From Moniliella sp. 'wahieum' (lineage: Eukaryota > Basidiomycota > Moniliellomycetes > Moniliellales > Moniliellaceae), in NCBI GenBank assembly GCA_003971905.1, contig RSEE01000018.1, positions 496,001 to 560,000 of the forward strand: 64,000 nucleotides of DNA, read 5' to 3'. The position numbers were made by a program, and so were the translations under genes. The notes under the pieces were generated by a model that did no database searches, was not told the DNA's origin, and saw only the letters and a list, made by a program, of their open reading frames with translations. Positions 1 through 12,651 of the stretch are shown in pieces; within the stretch, counting starts at the first letter, position 1, and the number at the start of each line of letters is the position of its first letter.

Positions 1-111
1 AACGCGTAACACCGGGAACAGGTAGCTTAGGCCAGGGCCTATTACTTTCCCTCCGCCCGGTGCTGTGTGTTCCGGTCTTCCGGTTGTTTGGCTGGGGGCG
101 GCCGAGGCGGG

Positions 112-147
<36 letters not shown>

Positions 148-707
148 CGGGCACCGGGGACGCGGACGAAGGAACCCCAACCATCAGCGCCAGCAGCGCA
201 TCAGCCATCCCCACCGTCTGGGTGCTGAGTGCGGGAGCCGCCCAGACAGTGCTCGCGCCTGTGCAATCACACGTGGGTCATCATGCATCATGCACCAACC
301 TATCAACATTCAATTATTCAACACAGCCGTGCGGGGCACCGCTTCCTCTGCCTCCTTGCTCTCTCGCCCATCTGCATCAATATTCAATCCGTCGGGTAGC
401 CTTCGATGCTGCACCACCACAGACCTGCCAGGGGGCATGCCAGTGGCTGTACCCTGGCACACGCCCAGGCGCACTAACCCCGCACCACTGCCCTCGTGCC
501 GCAGCGGCATGCATCATGCTACTAACCCCGCCCATATATCCATCCAATTACCCCACCAGCGCCTGCGCCCGGCCTCCCGCCATGTCCGCCGCCTCCGCCT
601 CTTCTACTTAAATGGCCTACCTCCTCCGCCTCCTCCGCCGCTATCAGCACCACCCCCACCCACCCCCACTCCTTCCCCTGCCTCGGCCACTGCACTCGCT
701 AGCCAAG
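1..707. other. gene-free upstream region
   Basis: No convincing gene is seen here. The stretch holds a GGCA microsatellite, a copy of the dispersed CATCATGCATC word at about 279-295 and a related one near 507, and a strongly C-rich tract just before the acyl-CoA ligase start, which probably serves as its promoter and 5' leader. Open frames in the region are proline/arginine-rich readings of biased composition. Confidence 0.6.
109..148. repeat. (GGCA)n microsatellite
   Basis: About ten tandem copies of the tetranucleotide GGCA are read directly. They lie outside any supported gene. Confidence 0.95.
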
Positions 708-2865
708 ATGGATTCGACAGGCTTCGTGCCGCTGCGGTCTTCCCAGCCCCCGACAGACCGCCCCTTTGTCCTCCGCATGGCTGTCCGCCCCGGCACACCT
801 ATCAACCACACCCCGCTCACCCCCGTGTCGTTTCTGCTGCGCTCCGCCCTCATTGCGCCTACGGCCCAGGCGGTCGTCCCACCCCGAGCGCAGCTACGGC
901 TTCACCTACGGCCAATGGGCCGCTCGCTGCCTCAGCCTCACCTATGCCATCCGCTCCGCCCCCTCCTTCCAGCCGGGCACTCCGGTCGCCGTGGTTGCTC
1001 CCAACTGTCCTTTGATTCTCGAAGCCCACCAGTCCGTCCTAGCTGCAGATTCCTTTGTACTTCCTGTCAACGTCCGCAACACTCCCGCCGAGATTAGCTA
1101 CATCTTGGAGCACAGTGGCGCCAGCCTCATCCTCGTCGACCATGCCTTTACTCACCTCATCGAGCCTTACCATACCGAGAAGCGAGGGATCACAGTGGTT
1201 GTTAGCCACGACACGGGCGGAGCTGAGGGTTGTCGGTCGACCCATATGAGCAATTCCTCGATCAAGGCTGGCTTCGATGGCAACAAGCCAACGAACAAGC
1301 GGCTCAGCTGGCCCAATCTCAGGGTCGCAGTCTAGCCACTGCCCCTCGTGATTGGGAAACGGTGCCAATGCCCGAGTCGGAGTTTAATCCGAGTTCGCTC
1401 TGCTACACCAGCGGAACAACCGGCAGGCCGAAAGGCGTCATCACCACCCTGCGCGGTTCCTACCTAGCCGCCTTGGCCAATGGTAAGTCCAGAGCCTCTC
1501 TTTTACTGCATGTACAGGTTCAAAAAGCGATGACCCGACGCTTCTCTTTCTGCTTCTAGCTTTCGAGATGCGTATGGACCACAATAGTGTCTATCTCTGG
1601 ATTCTCCCGGCGTTCCATGCGAGCGGCTGGACGTATCCTTGGGCTGTGACGGCAGCATTGTCGTGCAATTACACCCTTCGTCGGGTGGATTACGATGCGA
1701 TCTGGGAGGCCTATCTGCACGGAGGCGTTACCCACGCCTGTGGTGCCCCCACGGTTCAAGTAGGGATCGTGTCCCACCCGAAAGCCAAGAACGTCAAGAC
1801 GCCCACCCGTGCCACGATTCGCATCGGCGTAGCCGGCTCTGCCCCGACAGCTGCCCTGCTGGGACGGATGGAGAGCCTGGGCCTGATGCCCGTACCGCTA
1901 TACGGTATGACGGAGACCTACGGCCCCATCACGCGGCGGTACGATGAGAAGGGCGGATTGGGTGAGGCATGGCAGCATCTCACTCCGGACCAGCGAGCTC
2001 GTTTGATGGCGCAACAGGGACACGGTTTCTTGACTGCCGATGAGGCCCGTGTGATCCGGATTCCCAAGGACTTTGATGGTGATTGGAGCAAGGTCAAAGA
2101 GCCTGCGGAGGACGTGGCGGAGGATGGAACGGAGGTTGGAGAGGTGGTCATGCGTGGCAACATTGTCATGCGGGAGTACTTCAACGACCCTGTCGCCACG
2201 GCCAAGGCGACAAAAGACGGGTACCTGTGCAGTGGTGACTTGGCTGTCCGTATGCCGGGGGTGCGATTGCCATGCGGGATCGGTCCAAAGACATTGTCAT
2301 CTCGGGTGGAGAGAACATTAGCACCACTATGGTCGAGCAAGAACTTACGGCGCATGAACTGGTGCGGGAATGCGCAATGGTCGCTCGCCCCCATCCTCGC
2401 TGGGGCGAGGCGGGACATGCGTGCGTGGTGCTTACCCCGGTGGGGCTGCGGACGCTTTTGGACAAGATGCATGCCCAGGCCAAGGCCGCCGGCCGTCCCT
2501 GCCCAGTGTGAAGGCAGCGCAAGTGCCCGAGGCAGATGCAGACAGCCACGACCGGGGCTTGGCGGCAGCTTGCGAGGCGCTGAACGCTGAGCTGGATTGG
2601 CGCTTGGCTCTGACACAGGAAATGAGGGCTTGGTGCAGGGAGCGGATGAGCCCCTTTGCTGTGCCAGCTTGGGTCGAGCTGGTACCTTACCTGCCCAAGG
2701 TCCCGACCGGCAAGGTACAGAAGAACGTGCTGCGTGAAAAAGTGCGGAAGTTGGACGCCGATTATCCTGTTCCCTTGACCTGGTTACTTCCAGTGCCAGT
2801 ACCCACCAACCTACCGCTGAAGCCTCCAGTGGTTTCGTTCCGGACATGCCTGTCAGCAAGCTCTA
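708..2865 (+). CDS. AMP-forming acyl-CoA ligase (acyl-activating enzyme), peroxisomal
   Basis: The product activates a carboxylic acid with ATP and joins it to coenzyme A. Seen: the AMP-binding P-loop YTSGTTGRPKGV, the YGMTETYGP motif, the CSGDLAV motif, the RSKDIVISGGENI hinge and the C-terminal PTGKVQKN with the catalytic lysine. The ILPAFHASGWTYPW stretch is typical of the plant AAE/fungal medium- and short-chain ligase group (family knowledge). One intron lies at 1483-1559. The ATG at 708 opens the frame that runs into the conserved N-terminal domain. The reading frame changes near 870, 1225, 2262, 2505 and 2770, probably assembly indels. After the last change the frame ends in MPVSKL and a stop at 2863-2865, so the protein carries a PTS1 peroxisome signal. 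The substrate is not predictable; about 690 residues in all, somewhat longer than usual. Confidence 0.88.
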
Positions 2866-4192
2866 GAGAGAAGGCATATAGACATGCTCCACGATGAAGA
2901 GGAACGCAGCGTGTAGAACTCGTTCCTCATCCACTGATGTATACTGTGTTGATATGAGATGTGTGCAGATGTGCTTGCTATATATACGCTCATGTTCTCC
3001 GTTCCTTTTGCAACCCACCGTTCAATTGTGTGTACTTCCTCTTAGGCCTGGGTCGGCTTCACCTCGTCTCTTTTACCTATCCTGTGCTGTTTTCCGTCTC
3101 ACGACTTTTTGAACATAAGGGAAGACAACCTGCACGGCTGCTAGTACCGAGCCGACACGAAGGACTGTGGCGCCACAGTATAACACGGAGCCTTTCGGTG
3201 AAACTGAAGCGTCACTCGGGGCTTTTGTAAATGAGATGCCACAGCCACCATCGTTTGTCGACAGGCGTGTTATAGAGAACTGACAGATAGCATTAATCCA
3301 TTTTGTCAGCGACAAGATCCAAGCATCTTCATCGTCGTTCATCCTCGTCTGGTCTGCTGGTTCAATTGACGCCGCATAATCATTTCACGAATCAAAACAG
3401 GGGAACCCACCAGGAGGGAGGAGGGACTACAACTCTGGTCAGTACTCCTCTCTTCCCTCTCCACCGTCGAGCCGCTGTTGGTCCACTGGTGTCACCAGGT
3501 GGTTCTTTCGACGGCGGTTTGTCAACGTCGACAGGAGTCTCCACCACGGGCTCCGACTCAGGTATCAACGTTGATACGTCCTGTGTCCCTCGGGCGGCGA
3601 GCGGCGTTGTTAGTCCGACTGGACCCTCCTTTTGGTGCAGGAGGAAGGCATTCCGAAGTGGCAGTGCTGGCTCAGCAAACGTTGATATGGCGGCAAAGGT
3701 GGTGGGAAGAAGGGCATGCAGTCCGCGCAAAAATGATGCAGCTCTGTGGTCGCTTCACCACCAGGGGTCGAATTGTGGCCTGTGGCGCCGCTGATTCATG
3801 TGGATCATGTGGATCATCATGCATCGTGCATCATGCATCACACCCAAAAGCGAAGCATAATGCTCGAGGTGGAATGAGCGATTAGAATACAGAGCGAGTG
3901 CGCGGCGCCCGCTGTGAGTAAGTACCTTTTGGCGCGCTCAGCGCGTCACCCGTTGAGCTGCCTTGATCTGATTGCCACAGCCATCAACCGTACGGGGGCA
4001 CTATACAATGAAGACCCTTCTCCCTCTCGAGCAACAAGTTGAATAATCCGCCGTGAGAACACGTCGTAGCGTGTCAGCGGAGAAGTACGAACGCACAGTT
4101 CAAGCAGTACAAAGAGACACCTGCTCACCTAGCTGAGGAACTCTCCTACAAGTACACCATCACCATCTCCCCAAAACACACAATCTGCCAGC
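2866..4192. other. intergenic region
   Basis: No supported gene. It holds the 3' flank of the acyl-CoA ligase, open frames without recognisable domains, and a cluster of CATCATGCATC-type words at about 3814-3841. The last 60 bases before 4193 may be the leader of the next gene. Confidence 0.5.
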
Positions 4193-5891
4193 ATGCCCGT
4201 TCGCCGGAACCCGGAACTTGATCCCGAAAACAGAAAGTATTGGTGCCCCATCAACATCGAAGGCATCGTACACTATCGATGTTTAGTATGCAATTATTCC
4301 TCCCCGATACGCGTGGATTCTTTCCACAAGCACGTCACGAGTCCGCGAGCACGCAAGGGGCAAGAGCTGCTCGCACATCGGATGAGGGAACAGGCTGAAG
4401 CCAGGAAATTATCACGATTGATCTCTGGCAGAGATCCTCCCGTTCAAACGGAAGGCACGACAGGCACATCACCAGACGGATCTCAGCGCAATCCTGGCGA
4501 TTACGCCGCTCCTGAACAAGACAATAAAGAAGGGGTAGTGGTCGAGGAGGAAGAGGAGGAGGTGGTGGAGAAGAGGGGTTTGTCGCAACTTCATCGAGAT
4601 CGCTCTGTCTCTAGGCTCTTGAGTGTGATCTTTTCAGAAGACGAAGCGGAGAATCCCCAAGCGTTGAAAGACGTGCGCCAAGAGAGAGCGCAAACGCAAA
4701 CGTGTCGCCGACTTGCCCAAGCAGGAGGATACTCCCAACCTGATGGAGGCATGTCTCCCGTTCAAGAAGGCCCGGTTGCTGAACCTGGCATCCTCTCCCT
4801 TCGGGGGGGCTTTATCTGCTATCCTTGACAGGCCCAGTAACTTCAGCCAACGAGCATTAACTCAGAAGGGGACGAGCAGGACGAATTGCTCGTATCCCCC
4901 TGATGTGACCCTTTCCCCGGCGCAGGAGATCATTCTTTCATCGATCCGCTCGTTACACCGGCAACTTGCTTCAGTGCGTGAGGAAATCGATCCGATCAAG
5001 AAACTTCGGGAGCTCTTGTGTCAAACAGTGCGAAGCAAGAATCGTTGGCTGGGGGCTTTTTACATGCGCAACCCACACCAGTATTTGCAGCAACGCTTGC
5101 TGGAGCACAACAAGGTCAGGACCATCAGCTCTCGCCGCACATCCCTGGATTCTTTTGAAAGTACTGACACTTCCTCTCTTTCCATGAATGGTTCGTTTCT
5201 CACAGAGATGGTGCACAGAGCTCGCGGTATGGGTTTTTCTGCATCCCCAGAGCAAGGCCTGCAACAACAAAGATTAGGCTTGTTCTTCCGTCGGCAACTG
5301 GCTTGTTCCCCTCGAGGTCTCAAAGAGTTTAACTTGACGCGGGACAACTCCTGGCTCACATCGGTCGAGAAAAACAGTTTGACCAAACCCTGTTGACGGT
5401 GTTCCTGAACCGGCCTGGTCCACCATGCGTCCGCGCATTTACGATTTGGCGGTACGTTGTGTGCACATACCCGATATGGTTGCTTGCAGTCGGAGATATT
5501 GACTTTGGGTCATTTCAGCCCATGTCTGTGGATGCATCGCACCAGGAGGACTGGATGAACGAGACTGCGTCATGGACAGCAAGGGTCTGGGGAGTATAGG
5601 GTCCAACAGTATGGGATCAACGCGCATGCTCTCGTTCCCATGGTGTCTCGTCGCAAAGTCGTGTCCCTCCTTCTGGCTACAGCGATGTATAAGCAACTGT
5701 TTGGGGGCTTTGAGCCAGATTCGACCCCCACCAGGGGCAGGGAATCAGGATCCCGGGGCAAACAGGTCGAGACCGGCGAGGATGCTGATGACCTGCCGGA
5801 GGAAGACCTCACTGGCGCAACTGGCCCGCATCCCGAAAGGGCACCAAGAGGGCGAAGACACTGGACCCGTGGGCGGAGATCCAAAAGTTGA
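4193..5891 (+). CDS. unrecognised protein with zinc-finger-like N-terminus
   Basis: I do not recognise this gene. The first frame starts MPVRRNPELDPENRKYWC and has a C-x2-C...H-x-H arrangement (C30, C33, H45, H47) like a C2H2 or BED finger. An acidic run of glutamates follows, then a basic KRERKRKR stretch resembling a nuclear signal. The coding character continues in a second frame from about 4665 to 5396, with a predicted helical part (SSIRSLHRQLASVREEIDPI). It may go on through 5640-5891 in a third frame beginning MVSRRKVVSLLLATAMYKQL, perhaps across a short intron near 5452-5489. The frame changes could be introns or assembly indels. A DNA-binding host protein or a protein of a DNA transposon are both possible; no terminal inverted repeats were seen. 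Confidence 0.35.
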
Positions 5892-6591
5892 TTGACCAGG
5901 AACCCCGTGTCATCGAGAAGTGCCGTGCAAAACGTGGTATTAGCGAAACGCTGGAATGAGTCAACGGCATTTCTGATCGCGTCCCCTTTCCTCCTCCTTC
6001 ACGCCATTTCAAGGGCTCGCCAACCCCCTCTGCCCTACGAACCTCACTGTAAGAGGATGACGGAATGGACACCCTATAACCCACCCCAAATATACGTAAA
6101 AATGTATTTGATCGAACCGGAAAGAATCCCCCTTGGAACACTTGAATAGGAACCAATTGTCGCGGCCCCTATAACGGGGCAATAGAGGGCGATGTGGAGT
6201 AGATTCAAAAACCAGAAATCGGGGAAATGAACGCTTGCGAATTTGGCAGATATACCCCTGGCGCAAATGCATGAGGTTAAGCTAAACATTCTATTATAGA
6301 GAGAGAAAGGGACAATGGTGTGCATACTACCTTCGTCATATGTGCCGACTTTAAAGCTAAGTGTGCCGGCAACTTGGGTTCATCTCAGACAATTAAACCC
6401 CGCAGTCGTGAAAGAAGTGGAACAAAGGCGAAATGGTGGCCTGCGTCATTTTCTGTAGCGCTGCATATATTGTAGGTCTGCGATATAAAAAGGGAGATTG
6501 CCATCGCGTGTACGAGAGAGAAGAGAACCAAGAAAGCGATGATACGTAAGTGAGGTCTGGCAGACAACGATGAAATAGTGCAACACATGGA
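5892..6591. other. intergenic region, convergent 3' ends
   Basis: No gene is supported. The region lies between the end of the zinc-finger-like gene and the stop codon of the convergent NADH dehydrogenase gene. The long minus-strand frame that enters it is a read-through past the true NADH dehydrogenase stop, reached by a frame change just before the C-terminus. Confidence 0.55.
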
Positions 6592-8742
6592 TTACATCTT
6601 GGACAAGTCGCGGCCAAGATGCCACGTTTAACATAGTCCACCGTCAAAAGCAAGCGGGTACGCCAATCAACTTGCTCCGAAAGGTAAAATGAGCGCCACA
6701 CGTACATGGCCACCAACCCTCCAGCAAATTGGCCCACCCTTTCAGGCAGGAATGGAATGTCAAACGCTGCTGCATTGCCAATGTAGGCCAAGCTGCCCAA
6801 GTTGCGGAACTTGAACGGAGGATAGTTGTTATCCTCCCACTTGGCAGGCTTGGCCACCGGGTTGACGGAATTCAAGTCGTCAGATACACCGGAATTCCTG
6901 GTCGCAAGCTCCTGATCCCGAGCTGTGGCTAGGTCGTTGAGCATACCCCCTAAATACGCCCCTGCTGTGATGCGGTCTGGGCGGTGGCAGGTAGGCGGTA
7001 ATGTTGTTCTGCAGACCGAGAGGAGGGAGGCAAGCTCATTGATAGACAGCTTGTTGTCCTGGTCTTCGTCGTATTTTTGGAACAGACGGTCCAGTTTCTG
7101 GAAATGGCGTGTGGCCAGCGGGTAATGCACACTGATCTCTGTTACAACCCGGACGAATTCTGAGTAGGACAAGAGGCCGTTGCAGTTGCCGTCAAAACGG
7201 TCCACCCACTCGTAGAGATGGTCAATCAACCGATTGTCAATCGTTGCCGCATCCCCAAGTGCGTACATCGTGCCCGGAATGCTCCCTTTCACGCGGAGAT
7301 ACGAATCCACCATAAGTGCCTTGAGATGGAACTGATTAGGCAGGACCTGCGTCAAACGACGGGTGAATGGGTTCATGGCAATCCCTGTCGACCAAAGAGT
7401 AAGCCCGAGGGGATCTCAAACTCCTCCAGGGTATTGTCATCCTTGCGCACCGTGTAGACAACCTTGTCGGGAGCGATCAGCTTGACCCGCGTTAGTGATT
7501 AGTTGTACGCCCGTCGCGAGAGAACTTGCTTCGGCATATTGCGAGATCTTTTCGGCGTACGTGTTGAGAATGTGCTCTCGCGATTGGATGACAGACACCT
7601 TGACTTGGGCCGGGATGATCTTGGGATAGAGATGCTGGACGTCTTCGTTGATCATGTCGAAAATTTCGGCGGCGGTCTCGACTCCAGTCGGCCCGCGCCA
7701 CACACAACAAAGCTCAGCTGATCCGCTCTTCCGGAGTCGTAGTCGGCAGTGAAGCAATTTCCAGATTGTTAACGATCTTGGCCCGAATCGCACGGACTTG
7801 GGGGATGGTTTGAGTTGGTACGAGTGTTCCAACCCAGGAACGCCATGTGTTAGTCACACTGCCACAGGCAATGACCAGCTTGTCGTATGGCACGTACACA
7901 TGCTTGGTTAGATTGTCCCCCCCATTCTCGGCATCCTGATCCCCATCAATGACCGCCACCTCGAGTAGGTGCGACTCTTTTTTCTCTCACTGGGTGCCTC
8001 GAGCTGTGAAGGATCACCACATCGACGGCTTTGCCTTGTAAATAGTGCCCATCAACCCGTTTCAGGATCCGGCGCAACCCCTCCACCAGCGAGCGGGGCT
8101 CCACCGTGCCTACCGCGGCAGAGGGAAGGAGGGGAGTGAAGAGAAAGTAATTGGTCGGGGACACAACAGTTACATGGTACTTGTCCGGATCCAGCGCTTG
8201 AATTAGCGCAACCGCACCCCAGCCTCCGCCAACAATGACCAGATGCTCCTTCCGAGCCAGTTGGGCCGATTGCTCATCATCCGCATCGTCCACTTGGGTG
8301 GACAAGATGGGCAAGCGTTTCGGACCGCCCACCTCTGGCTTCAAAGCCAATTCGGGGAGGGTCACATTGCCGACATGGCGCTCAGTATAGGTAGTGAAAT
8401 CGTAAGCCATCAAGAGCACCACAGTTGCTGTCAGGCCAAAGACGATGCTCCCGTTCCCAGAAGAGTATATTTGAGAACTGGGTGCCGAGCCCAAAAGCCC
8501 AAGCGTCGAGGTAAAGCTGGTGGCGGTGAAGGTCCTTGCTCTTTGACCAGAAGAGGCTGCGAGGTGGAAAAGGCGCGCCAGGACGCAGTCGAAAGAGGCT
8601 GAACCGCCGAAAGTGTAACGATAGGCGTAGCAGCTCTCATGGGACCGCCGTTCCACATGGCTCTTCGAAGGGGCAGCATTACGCTCCGTGAGAATTGGGG
8701 GGGAGGCATAGCGATCTGAAGAGAGATGGTGGAAGTAGTCAT
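6592..8742 (-). CDS. NDE1: external type II NADH dehydrogenase with EF-hands, mitochondrial
   Basis: This is a single-chain, non-proton-pumping flavoprotein that passes electrons from cytosolic NAD(P)H to ubiquinone at the outer face of the mitochondrial inner membrane. Seen: an N-terminal presequence with RAFSTSQPLL; a membrane segment (VFGLTATVVLLMAYDF); the first dinucleotide fold LVIVGGGWGA; the second fold CGAGPTGVETAAEI; the ALGDAA motif; two EF-hand loops (DGNCNGLLSYSE and DEDQDNKLSINE); and the family C-terminus ending FGRDLSKM, with a stop at 6592-6594. The EF-hands mark the calcium-regulated NDE/NDB class. The start at 8742 was chosen because the presequence follows; an ATG 33 bases further in is an alternative. 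About 715 residues. The frame changes several times along the gene (near 8460, 7970, 7820, 7730, 7480, 7000 and 6610), most simply assembly indels. Confidence 0.9.
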
Positions 8743-10195
8743 AGATGTGTAAGCCGCGTGGTATAGGGATGCAAGTGTGTCTCTCCCCAACACGGGGGTC
8801 TTTGTTGGACGCGTTGGCGTGTTCGGTGTGCAACGGCGCGAGTGAGAGATCGGGAGGATGATGTCAATGATCGATGAGGCATCTTCGGCATCTCTCGAGT
8901 GTCGGGAAATGCTATCCCAGACGTCTGTCTCACAAGACCAAACTTTTTCTGGTTGTTGTCCCTCGCACATCACCTGCATCACACCGGCATTGGCCCCCTA
9001 TCTACCTTTCGATGGAGCAGACATGTTGACATTTACTGATTTAAGTCTCGTTTAACGCTTAACAGGCCCGAGGATTAACATATCTCGATCAAGCTGATCA
9101 AGCAATAATCTGATTGGCATCGGTGAGTACACGATTCGCATATTCGGACACGAAGGGAGGTGGCGCGCCGCGTCATACTGGTTTGGGTTATTTTTTAGCA
9201 GCAGGTCTCTCCGATTTAAAAGAGGAAAAGAACCACGCCGTGCTGCCCCATCGACCTCATCCACACACCTGCCCTTTTCACCTTCGTATCCATCTTCTCG
9301 TCCACCGATACACGTTTCCACACGGGTGTCCACAATTGCTATGTTTACTATACAGTCACTAATAGTTAATCGCGGGAGGCCTCTGCATGAGTATTTGTCA
9401 CACGTGCAGACAGCCTACTACGGATGCAGAGGAAGAAGGCAAGATGGCAGATGCCATCTCAAAAGACGGGGAGCGCTGGCAGGAACCAGCAGGATTTTAG
9501 AGACAGTATGACCCATTTCCCTCTGTACTAAGCCTACCTGATCTTCTTTGTCGGAATATAACTATGGTTTGTTTGTCTCAATACGCCAAATCCGCGCCTT
9601 TCGTATATCGCGGGGACCGCGGGTGGTACCGGAGATTCAATTGCTGGCTCAGAACCTGCGCTGCGGGATGATTGTGAACTGCGACTGAAGGGTTGCCAGA
9701 CGCCTTCAGAGAGGATTCAGATTCAGTGCTCAGTTCGTCGTCAGCATCCATGTGGCAGAGGCGACACATCATTGATCAGATGGATAACACGAACAGTACT
9801 GTCACTTATCACAACCTCGTTCTGCGCCCGCCCAGAACATTCATCACGCATTATGTTTGTCTGGTTGAGAGCCATCAGGGCGCAACCTGAGACCGGCATA
9901 GCAACCAGCGCAAGTTGGGGTTACCGGAATATAACACTCACTACCTCAGGCCTGAGCCTCAGTACTCAGACTCACTGCTCATTCAGGCTCAGGGCGCTCT
10001 GGCAGGGCGCTCTGGCCCCATTCCATCCCAACAAGGAGAATGCAAAACGGTTTTGGTCGGATGTCACAGGACGAGCGGCATCACTGGGTAGGGAGACAAT
10101 GACAAGGAATCATGGTAAGGGCAAAGGAGGGGCGGGGAGGTACCAAAGGGCGGCGCCGCAGTCGTGTGATAACAGGAACACGTCATTCGAGCCGA
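8743..10195. other. gene-free region with NDE promoter
   Basis: Upstream of the NADH dehydrogenase and downstream of PMT4. No supported gene. At 9940-10020 there is a run of overlapping CTCAG/CCTGAG words, one of the palindromic word clusters found throughout the window. Short open frames show no domain. Confidence 0.5.
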
Positions 10196-12651
10196 TCAAA
10201 CATTGGGCTTGATGAAGTGCAACGTCCAGGTCGCCAGTAGCTGATGGCTTCTTGCTTCCTCTGGGGTCAGAGGCCAGCCATACGTGAGCGGGGCAATCCA
10301 CCAGAACCCAGCAATGATAAGCCCCACCAGTCCCACAGGATGGAGAGGGTGGTGGATTCTACCCAATTGAACAAGGCGCGGCGGGTGTGGGTAAGCGGAT
10401 CGTCGCGCAAGCCGGGTCCGGGGCGCGAGATGGGGAAGTTATCGTCTCGGTCAGGACAAAGTTGACAACTGTACCGCCATAAACAAGCGAGGATGTTGGC
10501 TGGAAGGTAGTGGTGAAGAAATTGCCGGTTCATCAGGTAAAGGGGAGGTAGTGCCAAAGCCAGGCCACAAAAATAAATCCGCCGAAGAGCAGTCGGCCAC
10601 GGATGGCCGAGGCAATAGGGTAGATTCCTCGTTGACGAGCAAGCGCATCGGCCAACATAATGCCGACAAACATGCTGAGAGAAAGGGTACCAATGTACCA
10701 AGAGACAGGATTGCCAATCATATAGATCTGTTCTTGCTTGTCCCCATTTGTCCAGAACGAGATGCCAGAGATGAGGAACGGCCAGTTGAGTGGGCCAGAG
10801 GCATAAGGGTGGGACGAGGTGAGAAGGTTGTTCTGGTGCAGCATTGTCAACTGTAGCTCAGCCCACTTCTTGAAGAAGTTCATCTTGGTCACCTTCTTGG
10901 GCGGCAGGGGCTTGATCCGTTCCTCATAATCGTCCGCCAACTCATCCGGGTACAATTCATCGACCACCCACAACGCCGATTTGTCGAACACATTCTTGTT
11001 ACCGTTCACTTCTTGATGCTTGAATCCCCACTCGGGCAGAAGCTCATCGTCATGTGTCCAAAGCGAAACGCGGGTCGGGACATGAACCAAGTGCACGCTT
11101 GACGCTTTGGACTTCCACGCGACCTCAGTGTCCTTTCCCGCACCATCAATGTGCAGCTCAAAGAGCGTGTCATTGTAGCGACTGGTGTCGTTCCAAGGCC
11201 AGGTGGTGAATTCCTCGTTGGTTGCGATCAGTGGGCGGCCACATCGTGGCTCATGAGAACCGATCGTGTTGACATGCAAGAGGCGAACAATATCCTTATT
11301 GCGTACTACGGCCTCTTCGCCGCTGTACCGTCAGGAAGTGACTTGACCGGGACGACCTCCCAAAGATTGTTCGTGTCGTTGAATGGATAGGCAGTCACTT
11401 GCTGGCCTTGCGAACTGATCCTTCCGTCATCGTACCGAAGCGGGTAGGTGTCCCAATGCGAGTGAAGGAAGGCCTCAGTAGCTTTGTCCTTCAGCACGAT
11501 CCGGTCGCCATAGTGAATCTCACGTGCCTCCGCCAACAGTGGGTTCCCCTCGAGCGTTTCTTGAAACTCAGACGACATGAACGCGTCACCAGTTCCGCTC
11601 CGGGTCAGGATGGCAAAGTGGACCCAGAACCAAAAGATGTAAACGACAGCCGGCCAGAGAATCAGACCCACGGCACGGGCAGCAAAGTGTTTAGCGAAGT
11701 CATTCTGTGCAAAAAGTGGCCAATGAGCAAGTGGGTCCAAATAAAAGCGTGCGTCGAAAGCAGTTACGCACCAGACTCTTGCCTCGCCGGTAATCGAGCA
11801 AATTCCATAGGTCCCACACGACAGCCGTTCCAACACTGAATATGGTTAATAGTCCCACCATCTTGCACGACATGGTTAGCGCCAGGTTTGCGCCGTCATA
11901 AACATCCAGAACCACCAGCGCGCCGAGAACTCATTGTAGCGCTCCTTGTAGAACTTGATGTACGCGTAGATTGAAGTGGTCATAAAGAGCACAAGGGCAG
12001 CGTCGAGTAGGATGAGACGGTCTTGAACAATGTGTCCGTTCTCAAAGAGCACGAGGCAGGCAGTAAAGGTGGCAATGGCCTGGCCGTAGCCCGATTCGCG
12101 CATGATGGCGTACGCAAGCGGAACGAGCAGCGAACCGAGGAAGGCAGGGCCGGCCCGCATACGCACGTACGGCACATTGTTCTCGACGTACTTGTCACCA
12201 ATGTCGACAAACTCAAACTTGCCGTCAAACCCAGCAAGCCAGGCAACAGCAGCGTTGATGAGCTTGGCCAAGGGGGGTGACGTCAAAAAAGTACTCGCGG
12301 CGGAGATAGTAGGCGGCAAATTTGCCAAAGTGGACCTCGTCAAACACCACCTCGGCGGGGTGTTGGATGTAGTAGAAGCGCAAGGCAAAGGCGCCAGCCA
12401 AAAGGAGAAGCATAACAGGCACATCGGTGCGATTGCGGTAGATGGCGGGGTTGACGGGCGCGTAGTGCTTGAGGCGAGATGCGGGGACCGCCGGGGCAAT
12501 CGCGGCGACGCCGCTATCGGCAGGGGCGGGAAGGGCTGTCGGGGCTGGGGCAAGCGGCGGAAGCCGAAGCTGGTGCAGACGCAGGCGGTGGTGGCGAGGC
12601 AGCGTCGGTGGGCTCAGGCGCGTCCGCGCCCGAAGCCACAGAGGAGCTCAT
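10196..12651 (-). CDS. PMT4: dolichyl-phosphate-mannose protein O-mannosyltransferase, Pmt4 type
   Basis: An ER integral membrane enzyme that transfers mannose from dolichyl-phosphate-mannose to Ser/Thr of secretory and wall proteins. Seen: a short Ser/Ala/Pro-rich N-terminus (MSSSVASGADAPEP); a first membrane segment; the acidic catalytic loop EVVFDEVHFGKFAAYYLRRE followed by FFDVTPPLAKL; several further membrane segments; a central lumenal part with MIR-type repeats (EIHYGDRIVLKDK, LLHVNTIGSHEPRCG); and a C-terminal membrane block (MNRQFLHHYLPA...WWIAPLTYGWPL) ending FIKPNV. DEVHFGKFA is characteristic of the Pmt4 branch rather than Pmt1/2 (family knowledge). One intron is visible at about 11705-11771. 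About 795 residues, close to yeast Pmt4. Several frame changes, for example near 12510, 12280, 11890, 11300, 10540 and 10300, probably reflect indels in the assembly. Divergent from the glutaredoxin-like gene. Confidence 0.9.

Noticed and set aside
1918-2859. Minus-strand open frame of 313 codons
   Set aside because: It is the antisense shadow of the acyl-CoA ligase exon 2 and has no recognisable domain.
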